A DNA stretch of 64,000 bases from Rana temporaria. Its lineage: Eukaryota; Chordata; Amphibia; Anura; Ranidae. Below, piece by piece: positions 55,225 through 64,000 of the stretch. The stretch's first letter is position 1. Every line of letters starts with the position of its first letter. A model generated the notes under the pieces. That model saw only the letters and a list, made by a program, of their open reading frames with translations, had not been told where the DNA came from and ran no database searches. Location of the stretch: the NCBI RefSeq assembly GCF_905171775.1, contig NC_053494.1, positions 192,829,544-192,893,543 of the forward strand, in the 5' to 3' direction. Made by a program: the position numbers and the translations under genes.

Positions 55225-56384
55225 TTAAGGTTTCAATTATTCACTATAACAGCGTTTGGTCTGAAAAGATAAAGGATTTGCCATTACTAATGCAGATACT
55301 GTACACAGCTTACTGCCTTCAGTACAGACACCTACATGTACGTATTGTGTATGTGAGCTCTTCAAGGGTTTTTGGCACATCCGCAGCCTGTTTGTTATGT
55401 TCTCTCCTCTGGATCCAACGTCCTTTTCTGAAATCGTAATATTCTGCTCCAAATATTACATAACCCTTGCCAAGGATTTTTCTGCTTTATGGGTAATTTG
55501 ATATGACACATTTTAAGGCCCCGCTAAACCTAAAAGACATGTTCCCTTATTGAAAAGGGTTACAAATAACTTCAATAAATATGTACATTCCAGTAACTTC
55601 TTCGAACTAATTGTGTAGTGATCATTTGGAAGTACTTTTCTTCCGTATAATCCAGGCTTCGTTATCAACCATTGCCTCCGCAGACCTAGAGCCAATTAAA
55701 ATGGCTATATGGAAAAGTTCTTTGCAAATAAAACTATTGTATCTGGCCCTTCACTGGTTCATCAAGAAAATGTGCTTGCTTCATTAAGAAGTGAAAAAAA
55801 ATAGTTGTACTGCTGTGTTGTATATTTCTAAGCAAACCTAACAAAAACTTTTTTTCCATTGTGGCCATATAGTCCAATATTTAAAAAAAATGAGACAAAT
55901 GAAAAGCCTGTCTGTCAACATACAGTATGGCACTAAAAACCAAACCCTATAATGACCTTGAAACATTTAATATGAGGTTAGAAAAACTAAAGAGCAATTG
56001 TCATACAAAATATCTCCCCTCCAAACCCCAAAACTACTATTTTTCAGAAAAGATATAATAATCTGGCCAACAAAGTTGTCTGAAGGCCAGTGCCGAGCAA
56101 TACATTTGTTTTCATCAAATTAAGATTGGTGCTTTTGTGCGGTGAAGGGACAACAATTGAACAAATTAAGACTGGTGCTTTTTTTTGGAGAGGGGGGGGG
56201 CAGTTTTTGCACTAATTTATCCCACCCACATATGTTTTACACTCAAAACTTCAATGCTAAGTAATAATGTTTCTAATGTTTTTAAGGAAAGGCTTGCCAA
56301 TAGTTGAGATGACTCCTCTGAACATACTTCTGTGCACAGGCTAAAACATGTTCCCTTTTGTGCTTGCAAGAATTGGGCACTGAC
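55225..56384. other. Unassigned non-coding stretch
   Basis: Mostly unique-looking AT-rich sequence with no exon or repeat border. A poly-G run lies at about 56,190-56,200. Confidence 0.4.
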
Positions 56385-56975
56385 TAATGCATATGCGCAT
56401 GCACATACTTGCGCATGCACCCGTGCCATCGCGCATTTTCGTGCAAGCTGATGCTCATGTGCACCTGTGACAGATGTTGGCGCCAAACAAGCTATTTAAA
56501 CTCGACCAGTGCTCAGGATCACTACTGCTTTGTCTTCAGCCTCCTGTGTATCCTGTGATTCTATATCCTGATTCCATTTGCTGACACGTTTTTCTTGACC
56601 ATTCTCTAAACTCTGCCTACACCGTCTTCGGCTTGTCCCCCCGACCTCTGCTTCTGTCTGCTCCATTGGCTTCTGTTTTTCTGATCGGTTTGAGGCCCAG
56701 CTTGTTTCCTAACCATGCACCTGCTTGTGCCCTGTACCCGATCCATCCTGTCTGTGTATGACCCAGCCTGCCTGACTACTCTGCCTGCTGTCGCCAGTAT
56801 TAGCTCTCCACCTGCTTACTGGAGCTGTCTGACGACTTCTCCTGCCCAGTGTGGATATCTGCCCTACTACTAGAAAGACTTTCAGGCACTTATGCAACTC
56901 TGTACTCCCGCACCTCCTGTCTACACTATCAGGGGTCCTGAGTCAGGGGTGTAAGAGAGGCCTTCCTCACCATAT
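56385..56975 (+). repeat. Possible solo LTR or LTR fragment
   Basis: A CpG/GCGCATGC-rich upstream part is followed by GCTATTTAAACTCGACC (TATA-like) and a long C/T-rich stretch containing many CTGCCTG and CCTGTG words, typical of anuran Ty3-type LTRs in my recall. No matching second LTR or TG...CA border confirmed. Confidence 0.35.
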
Positions 56976-57024
56976 TGGGTTCTGCTACCAGGTACTTGAT
57001 AGTTTCAAGTAATGGTTTCCAAAT

Positions 57025-57515
57025 CCTAGCCCAAACCCTAACTCTAGATCAGAGCTCTCCCTGGGACAAGTGTTGCAGGCACCCCACAGCCCTCTCCTGA
57101 CCGGCCGTCTCTTCAGTCAGTGAGTGGCTCACTCGCTGCTTGTCGGCAACTGATGGATGAGCCTGTGTCTGTGGAGCCAGCCCATCCATCTATCCAGCTT
57201 TCTTCTCATCTATTCTGAAGCACAGATGTGTCCATTTTTAAGGCTCTCTATTGGAGGAACTGTTTGACGCTATTTATTCACCTTCACTTGTAAGTGTTTA
57301 GATTTTATCCCTTTATATCCAATAAAAATACGTTATTGCACCATGAGCCTGTGCACTCGTATTCCCTTTTGTTTTCTAAACCTAACTCTAAACTTCAACT
57401 GAATCCTGTAAACGATTCTGTAACCAAACCTAAACCTCAACCCCTAACCCTTAAATCTAACCCTTACATGAAACTCTAAACATAACGCTTGACTCTGCCC
57501 CTAAGCTTAAAGCCC
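57025..57515 (+). repeat. Degenerate CCTAAC-like simple sequence
   Basis: Short telomere-like words (CCTAACTCTA, AACCTAAACCTCAACCCCTA, CCCTTAAATCTAACCC) are interspersed at 57,030-57,046 and 57,377-57,490. Related words recur at 58,799-58,870. No perfect TTAGGG array, so an internal decayed repeat rather than a telomere. Confidence 0.5.
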
Positions 57516-57719
57516 CCTCTTGGGTTATTTTTTAGCAACTCTGTCTTAAAGTTATAGCTGATAGTTTGGTTGCTTACTCTCCACCTTGTTCATTTTGTGA
57601 ATGGATGAGGTGAGGAGCGAGCGGCCAAAGCTCCTGGCTGCAAACTAAGGTGTGCTGTATCCTTAAGACCTCTTATAAAGTGCTAATTTGCATTAAATAC
57701 TCAATTCATGAATATCATA

Positions 57720-58310
57720 CAGTGTTTATGTGCAATTAACCGAGTCATACATAATAAAATCTTATTAGTATAAATCATAAAGTGCTTCAGTGCATGCCAT
57801 TGCATAAATCGATGGATAAATCCATCCAAATTCATAATGTGTATAACAAACCAGTGCCAATAAATAAATAAACCCATCCAAATTCATAAAGTGTGGAGCA
57901 AATCGATGCCATGAACTAAATAATTTTTCAGCACCTCCTTGTGTGTCATCATCTTCACCAGTGCACATCGCTTACCAGAGGGTTTACCTCCAAATTACTG
58001 TATAAAAGGTTACAGCATATACACCCAGCGATCTCAGCCACAGCAGTCTGCTCCTCTACTGGATGGTACCTGACACACCTCCCATCTTCAATGTATCAAC
58101 ACAATAATTTAAAGAAAACCACAGACCACAGCCCAATATCATCGGGATTTACATAAAATGTACAGTACTCACAAATAATCACAGATTAAAAGATGAAAAC
58201 AGCATCACTGCCTGACAGCAGCGTGCATGATGATGTCACAAATTGGCACTACACATTTCATTGCAACCCACGTCTTCAAGTCGCAGCACATGGTTGGCGC
58301 TAGTATCCAG
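57720..58310 (-). mobile_element. Penelope-like terminal region
   Basis: AT-rich, with tandem-like CATCCAAATTCATAA words at 57,824 and 57,873, followed by a degenerate hammerhead at 58,246-58,284. No coding sequence. Confidence 0.45.
58246..58284 (-). ncRNA. Degenerate hammerhead ribozyme
   Basis: The minus strand reads CTTGAAGACGTGGGTTGCAA, then TGAAATGTGTAG. This corresponds to the family's CTGAtGAAG...CGAAACGCGT with CpG-to-TpG/CpA changes. Inactive by sequence. Confidence 0.45.
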
Positions 58311-58559
58311 CATAAATTAAACTAAAAATGTTAGCATCCCCAGCCGGCTTCCAAATATAGATGGCAATATATTACACTTCTCTGGACCAGTCACACTTTA
58401 CTTCCACTTCACTTGCTCCTCCATTCAAATAACACTGTGTGTTCAATGAAAAGAATACAAGATGGGAGGGACTCCCTATAAGGGAGTGAGAGGATCTAGC
58501 CCGATCAACCAGACCCATTAGTCCTTTGCCTCTCTTTTTAGAGACCGCGTAGTCAAAGT

Positions 58560-58797
58560 GCATGCATGTTAACCCAATTTCGAGTGCGTGTAAGTGTGGT
58601 GGTTTTTGTGGGAGGGGGGTGGGCGTACTAAGCGCAGGGTTACCTCGCATAGTACACCCACCGGGAGCCGGGCTGAGACCACCAAACTCAATTCACATGT
58701 AGCCGATACCGGGATCCGAACCCCTAGCTGCAGAGGTGAATGGCTTGTCAGCGCAGTGCCAATCACGTTGAGCCACTGCAGCTCCTTGGAGTTCCAA
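58560..58797 (-). mobile_element. tRNA-derived SINE, minus strand
   Basis: On the minus strand GGAGCTGCAGTGGCTCAACG (A-box-like) precedes GGTTCGGATCCC, a near-consensus B-box at about 58,710-58,721. The body then runs through GGTGTACTATGCGAGG. A family distinct from 22,264. Confidence 0.65.
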
Positions 58798-59063
58798 TTT
58801 AACCCTTAAACTCAAAGTAAATCTCTACACCTATATTTATCCCTTAACCTAACTGCTACACCTATCCTTTCACTTGAACCTACTGTATACCTAAGACTTG
58901 TTTTATCAACCTGAATCTAACTAAAAATATTAGCATCAACAAAGCATAAAAAATATCTGGGCAAATAAAACTGATCCCCCTGCAGAGAGCCAAGTAGACA
59001 CTACCAGTAATACCACAAACACACTCTATTAAGACTACCAGCCAAAGTATGTCCCATTAGTAT

Positions 59064-59964
59064 GGCCTTGTACACACGCCGTTTTTCCTGACGAGATTCT
59101 TGGCAAGAATCTCTTGCCGCCTGAGTGTACACACAGACCTTTCAAAAGAACCGCGATAATAAAAACATTTTTTATAAAAAAACAAACAGTTCATATGTAG
59201 GTTTCCAAAGCTGGCACCGCTGTGAAAAATCCTATTTGAATGGATCCAATATTCAGCACACCACCACCACCTGCTAAAATGCCTGCTCACCTCAAGGATG
59301 AGTATGAAAATCATAGACAGATCACTTCATGCGTCCACCATGATCAATCCACTTTACCAATGGTAGTGATTCCTACAGTCCCCAGACTGCACCTCTGTGT
59401 GGGTAATCAACGTTTGAATTGTCTCCCAACACCACCTTCCTCCATTCGCTTTTTAATAATCCATTCCACTTATATATCCAGGGGTTAAGGACACGAAACA
59501 AAAAACTCAAGTACCATAGTGTTCTCTGCTTTTAAATTTAATAAAAAAGCCCCCCTAAAAAGTTCCACTTACAAGAAATAGCAAGAAAAACAGCATGTAT
59601 CTAATCGCCAGCTCATTCACCGATTCGACTCCTCTCCTCTAAACGCGTGTCGGCCTCTCATTGGCCTTCATCAGTAGATTATACGTCATTATAGGAGTAA
59701 TTTATTAGTATTGTGGCGCTGAATGTTTTTCTCACAATAGGTAAGTATACACACTCTCGGGTTTCTCGTCGGGAAACAGGCCGACAAGAATCCCGACGAG
59801 AAAATAGAGACCAGGATCTCTATTTTTCTCGTCGAGATTCTGGGCAGATTTCCAGACGGAAAATATGAAAGCCTCGTACAAACGCTCGGTTTACTCGGCA
59901 AGAAAGCTCTGCCAGCAGTTTTCTTGCTGGTTCTTGCCGCGAAAATCGAGCGTGTGTACGAGGC
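59064..59964. mobile_element. GTGTACGAGGC MITE with Penelope-like insertion
   Basis: GGCCTTGTACACACGCCG at the left and CGAGCGTGTGTACGAGGC at the right are inverted. About 59,130-59,730 is inserted Penelope-like sequence with a hammerhead. The right part shares GTAAGTATACACAC and TCGGGTTTCTCG with 50,312-50,345. Confidence 0.7.
59637..59681 (-). ncRNA. Hammerhead ribozyme, near-complete copy
   Basis: The minus strand reads AATCTA, CTGATGA, an extra A, stem II GGCC-AATGAGA-GGCC, GACA (GAAA in the consensus), CGCGTT, TAGAG. CTA pairs with TAG for stem I. One core base, the second A of GAAA, is changed to C; this should abolish cleavage. Confidence 0.65.
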
Positions 59965-60830
59965 TTATGTCTTACAAAACTTCTGACCAGACATCCAACT
60001 CTATTTTTTTGTATATATTGGAAATGGCAGCTTCACATTTTTTTATGCTTGTTTTAAATTTCGTATTTGTTTTTTGCTTTTTCTGATGCGGAAAGTTGCA
60101 TTAATTATTTTAACATTTTCAGCAGTTTAGCAGTTATACAAACCAGATTTGGTAAGTGGAGTTTACCAGCTGATGTGTAAACCTAAAGAATATGTATCTC
60201 TATTTCAACACAAAGCCATATAGCACTAGTCCTATGTTGTCCATGCATCTTATTTCTAAGAACAAAGGTACAGGATTGACAATGTTTCAACATTGTGAGA
60301 TATTGATCAAAAAGATGCTAGTACAAAAATCTTTGTGGTCAAATCTAATTACAACTTTTTTTGCTTGTGACCCCATTGGGCAAATGGTCGCCTATTTACC
60401 TTTGTGATGCCTGTACAAACAGGGCTTGAAGTTGATACTGGTACAGAAAGGCACCAACAGCAAAAAAAAACATTGTTCTGCTCTTTCCACAGTTTGTTAA
60501 AAATGTGTTTTTATATGTGTCTATCATGTACCTGGTTATTAATAAAAGTGATTCAGGGGCCTTCTTTACAAATCTATTCCAAACACTCTGAAGTTTTGAT
60601 CGAAGAATGTTCCTGAGCAGCAGTGGACCATCCAGAAATAAAAGTCCTTACAGAGCTTGAGGGCTGAAGAGAGTAACTGAGACTAGGCAGGCTCACACAG
60701 GAAAGCAGGGAGAGCCATGGGCAAGGAGCAAGTAGGAAACACATCGGAACAGACAACAAGCAACGCCAGCAAGTGATAAAGTGGAATAGGTCATGGTCAG
60801 GAGATGATTTGTGTCAACCATGTATAGACA
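59965..60830. other. Unassigned non-coding stretch
   Basis: No repeat border or exon recognised. Short open frames without domains. Confidence 0.35.
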
Positions 60831-60834
60831 AGTC

Positions 60835-61150
60835 ATGCTCACCTCCAGGACCTCTCCTAAGCTTCTCCCATCCTATGGAACCCCCTACCCCAATGTGTCC
60901 AACTATTTCATACTTTGTCCACTTTTATGCGATCCCTCAAAACCTTTCTCTTCAGCGAAACCATCAGCTCATCCCCCACCCATACCTTCATATCACTTGA
61001 CACTCCCTTTTATATTGTAAGCTCTAACAAGCAGGGCCCTCTGTTTCCTCCTGTATTGAATTGTTTTGTAACTGTACAGTCTTCCCTCATGTTGTAAAGT
61101 GCTGTGCAAACTGTTGGCGCTATATAAATCCTGTATAATAATAATAATTA
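60835..61150 (+). pseudogene. L2-type LINE, 3' end with RT C-terminus
   Basis: One frame reads SPILWNPLPQCVQLF followed by STFMRSLKTFLFSE, the conserved C-terminal end of an L2/CR1-clade ORF2 (WN.LP... and the ...LKT.LF.. helix). The 3' UTR ends GGCGCTATATAAATCCTGTA with an ATA microsatellite tail, diagnostic of L2-type elements. 5'-truncated; only about 40 codons remain. Confidence 0.82.
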
Positions 61151-61790
61151 ATAGAAGACAATCCAGGTTAGCAACAGGTAGACAGGAACAAGCTATGGTC
61201 AAGAGACAAATTGGTTAGGGCAAGCCGGGTCAGATACACAGGAACAGAATCAGTTACTCAGGTGACAGGGTAAGTAGATAAGGACCATCCACTAATTCCC
61301 TGATTTAGCTCTGGTCCTTCTTACACCAACGATGGAATTGGGCATGCATGCCTGTGAGTTTGCAATTCACATAGCATGTCCATGTTCACTCTTCCAGCTG
61401 GATACAATTCAAGGCCTGTGGTTGCGTGCAGAGCCATGCACATGGGCATAATGCCATAAAACAGTATCCTGACAATGTTTCCATTATAGAGATTTTCCCC
61501 TAACATCTTATAAAGGAAAGTGAAGGTAAACTATTCCAATAGGCATACAGATGGCAATACAAAATAGATTGAGGCTAACCTTTCACTGTGCTGTCCACAA
61601 CGGAACAAAATGCTTTGTCTGGAGTTGGATGTTAAAGTAGAATTCCAGGGATATATGTACCTATTCTTTCACTTGCATTTCTATGACAATAATTTCCAAA
61701 TTCCAAGTAATTACCTAAAGTGGAAGGAAGTCCCCACACTGTTAGTTATTTGGAAAAGGATGGGGGTTTACAGGTAGGACTCATGATGGG
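61151..61790. other. Unassigned non-coding stretch
   Basis: No gene or repeat border seen. Confidence 0.35.
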
Positions 61791-62342
61791 TGCTACTCAG
61801 TGCTACCCCTAATCCGTGTGCCTGGCCCCACAATCTACATGCAGGGCGCTGAATGCATGGTTTTCAGTGGGGATTTTTTTTGGACGCATGCGAGTAGAAA
61901 CTGAGGCTCTAATTGGCTTAAACAAAGGGTGGGCTTGGGGCTCAGAGCACTGGGTCCTGAGCCCACCCAGTTGTGTGACAATAGTGAATTAATATTTGCT
62001 ATTGTCTTCCTGCTTTTCCTTCTGACCAATCAGGAAGCGGGTCTTAAAACCAGATTGGCCAAGAGGAGAAGCTACCGTATTGGCCAAGAGCACGGGGGCT
62101 GGTGCCGAGAAGGAGATGGAGGGGGACTCCGCCAAAGCTGCCAGCAGCCTGGATGAGGTAAGTGCGGGGCTGATGGATGGACAAATGATCAACCAAGCTA
62201 CAGTGGGGTGGGGGATTTCACCGATTGACCCACCGAGCGACAGGGGGGTTTGACCGATCGACTGACCAAACGATTAGGGGGTGTCAGGTGGTTTGTTTGC
62301 TGCCCTCCTAAAAAATAGAGCACCAGCCACCACTGGTGCTTC
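61791..62342 (-). mobile_element. hAT-like repeat with GTGGTGGCTGGTGCTC end
   Basis: GAGCACCAGCCACCACTG (62,318-62,335) is a hAT-like CAGTGGTGGCTGGTGCTC terminus on the minus strand. The interior CTGACCAATCAGGAAGCGGG and a donor-like GAGGTAAGTGCGG at 62,155 are familiar from anuran repeats. The left terminus is degraded. Confidence 0.5.
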
Positions 62343-63150
62343 TGTTGTGATGCTAGCAGTCTACAAACCAGGTAGGAGGCAAAGCAGTGGCACGGAGTAC
62401 AGACTCCAAAAAAAATGCATTGGCATTTCCTTTTACTATATATGAAGCTCAGCTGGAAAGGTGAGATCACTAGAATACATTCATTAATTGAAAAGTTATT
62501 TGGCAGATAAATAGTGACTCTATATGAGTTTCAACTGTGTTTTTAACTGTTTGGCTTGAGCTGTCCTCTAAATTACACCACAAGGTTTGGATGAGGAACA
62601 CCTGGCGCCTAACAAATGAAAAAGTAAACACCAGCTTGCAATTGTTCCAAAGTTTAGCTGTTCTGATCATTTAAAGTAGAAAGTTTGGAAGCCAGTTGGG
62701 TTTTACTACAGTGCTGATCGACGCCGAGAAGATAAAATATTATTAACAAGGATGTGTATTTGTTTAGTTGTGTATTTGGCATCATTAATGCGAGATAATG
62801 ACTTTGTGTTCCTGTGTTTTGTCACATTCAACATACACAAACACATTCCATTACATTCACAGAGGATTACAGTTTCAGGATTGTACAGCGGCCAATAAAT
62901 GTAATGTTATTGAGGCATTTACTAAATCTGAAGGTCTCTTTTTCTTCCTTTGTTGTTGCTAGATGTGAGCTATAAAGAAATGGCTGATTTAAACATGAAC
63001 ATGTGCCCTCAGTAGAGGTCCAATTAGATTAGCACTTTTGTTGGGTTGTGCTAACACGCATGCCACAATTTTGTAAATTATGTAAATTATTACTTGCTAA
63101 TGCAAGATTATTTGTCGGATGTGCTAATGTCCGGAATTAAAAAGGAAAAT
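62343..63150. other. Repeat-poor stretch, candidate conserved non-coding DNA
   Basis: 62,680-63,125 has no simple repeats and many AT-rich homeodomain-like words (CCAATTAGATTAGC; AAATTATGTAAATTATTAC; GCTAATGCAAGATTA). No exon. Conservation untested. Confidence 0.35.
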
Positions 63151-63154
63151 GTAT

Positions 63155-63465
63155 TATGAAATACTTAACGTAATTTTCCTTTCCTGATGGACTCAATGGC
63201 AGCCTACGTGTGGGTTAATTCCGCCTCCTCTCCAATGCTATAGGACCCCATACCCATAAAAGTCAGCTCACCTTCCAGTACTGTGTTCCGTAACTAGCCG
63301 ACTATTTTCTTTTAGGGTGTGAACTTCGTCTGCCATGGAGTCCATCAGGAAAGGAAAATTAAGGTAAGTATTTTGTAATAAATTTTCCTTTTTCCTGACA
63401 GATTCCATGGCAGCCTACATGTGGGAAATAACTATCCAGACCACACGGGTGGGTATGCTGAACAG
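63155..63465. repeat. DIRS-like terminal repeats
   Basis: ATTTTCCTTTCCTGATGGAC, then GGCAGCCTACGTGTGGG, at 63,172-63,214 recurs directly at 63,383-63,425 as ATTTTCCTTTTTCCTGACAG, then GGCAGCCTACATGTGGG. It also recurs inverted at 63,332-63,365 (GCCATGGAGTCCATCAGGAA). Mixed direct and inverted copies next to a tyrosine recombinase fit the split terminal repeats of DIRS elements. Confidence 0.7.
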
Positions 63466-63474
63466 AAAATTGTT

Positions 63475-64000
63475 TTAATTTGTCCCGTCAACCGACAGAA
63501 TTCTCAAGCTGAAATTTACAGAAGAAAGTGATGGAGGCTCAATACAGTAATGAGACATAAATATATTGATGGAGGACCATGAGGCCGCTTTACAGATGAC
63601 ATCCGGGGCCACATGGCGAGCCGCCGCCCAAGAAGCTGCCATCCCTCTGGTGGAGTGTGCCATCACTGCCTGTGGGGGAGCCAAGCCCTTAGCCCTATAT
63701 GCTTGTTGGATTGTCTGGATGGTCCAAGATGCGATTGTGCTGGTTGAGGCCTTTTTCCCTTTGTTGCTGCCTGAATGCAGAATGAATAGATGGTCAGAAC
63801 GTCTAAAGGGAGAAGTAACCTGAAGATACTCTATCAGAATTTTGCCTATGTCCAGGGAATGAGTTTTGTTGGACTCTGGAGACTTAAAGGTAGGTAGAAC
63901 AATTTCCTGATTCTCGTGGAGTACTGAACATACCTTCGGGTTAGAACCCAACATCAGTATAAGGACTACCCGATCCGGAAAAAACGTCAGGAAAAGTTCT
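63475..64000 (-). CDS. DIRS-type tyrosine recombinase, C-terminal part
   Basis: The minus-strand frame is open to the window edge and ends with a stop at 63,475, so the protein continues beyond the window. Counting from the internal Met at 63,952-63,954, the HxxR box is AHSTRG (His100, Arg103), the H/W position is Trp126 in KAASWSS, and the nucleophile is Tyr136 in FMSHYCIE. Spacing fits the tyrosine recombinase fold. DIRS/Ngaro-type retroelements use this enzyme in place of a DDE integrase, acting on circular cDNA in the nucleus. No frameshift in the visible part. The overlapping plus-strand frame is a shadow. Confidence 0.85.
   Translation of the reverse strand, partial: ELFLTFFPDRVVLILMLGSNPKVCSVLHENQEIVLPTFKSPESNKTHSLDIGKILIEYLQVTSPFRRSDHLFILHSGSNKGKKASTSTIASWTIQTIQQAYRAKGLAPPQAVMAHSTRGMAASWAAARHVAPDVICKAASWSSINIFMSHYCIEPPSLSSVNFSLRILSVDGTN

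Noticed and set aside
56385..56975. Complete LTR retrotransposon
   Set aside because: I see no gag/pol frame, primer-binding site or second LTR nearby; only a possible solo LTR is kept, at low confidence.
57025..57515. Interstitial telomere
   Set aside because: No run of perfect CCCTAA units; words vary in length and order, so only a decayed similarity can be claimed.
63566..63823. Plus-strand 85-residue open frame
   Set aside because: It overlaps the minus-strand recombinase, whose catalytic motifs are clear; the plus frame has none.

Overview
This window looks like non-genic DNA from a large, repeat-dense amphibian genome, most likely a ranid-type frog. That is an inference from recognisable repeat families: GGGCC-ended CpG-rich elements, TTAA-flanked CCACTT... 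elements, Tc1 lineages, an L2 3' end, a DIRS-type recombinase and Penelope-like hammerhead sequences. I found no host protein-coding exon, rRNA or functional tRNA. Nearly all open reading frames come from repeats, microsatellites or mirrored palindrome arms. The few with real protein homology belong to mobile elements: broken Tc1 transposases, the C-terminal end of an L2 reverse transcriptase, and a partial tyrosine recombinase running off the right edge.

Layout. 1-4,600 is mostly unassigned with a few small elements. 4,630-16,750 holds MITEs: GGGCC family (2,732; 7,560; 9,523; 12,255; 16,133), TTAA-flanked families (5,725; 6,276; 13,489), a PIF/Harbinger-like element (4,632) and two hAT elements with exact 8-bp duplications (10,478 inside a dead Tc1; 14,441). 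16,950-18,890 holds Penelope-like sequence and a TTAA element. 19,018-29,812 may be one 10.8-kb composite insertion: its ends are inverted repeats flanked by TAT(G), and it carries a near-perfect 1.84-kb palindrome near one end and a 2.2-kb palindrome near the other. 30,620-32,500 is comparatively repeat-poor and may hold conserved regulatory DNA. 32,518-35,350 is a five-level nest of insertions. 35,975-37,840 is an element with a 31-bp minisatellite split by another MITE. 38,740-44,250 has a small tandem duplication around TTAA elements and a Tc1 broken twice by MITEs. 45,092-46,620, 57,700-58,300 and 59,130-59,730 hold further MITE or Penelope-like sequence with hammerhead motifs. 47,487-54,440 has Tc1 fragments, chimeric MITEs and long TA microsatellites. 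60,830-61,150 is an L2 3' end. 63,160-64,000 is the end of a DIRS-like retroelement.

How the parts relate. Target-site duplications give a relative order in several places: Tc1 first, then the TTAA and TTA MITEs inside it; Tc1 first, then hAT; and TA-flanked MITE, then H, B, the GGGCC element and E in the nest. The most unusual signals are hammerhead ribozyme cores on the minus strand at 46,548-46,594 and 59,637-59,681 with degenerate relatives at four more loci, a perfect spacer-free 72-bp palindrome at 33,302-33,373, and two giant foldback structures. Palindrome 2 has mirrored TATA and CRE-like boxes at its centre.

Family assignments rest on recall of repeat families and on visible termini and duplications. 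No database search was run.
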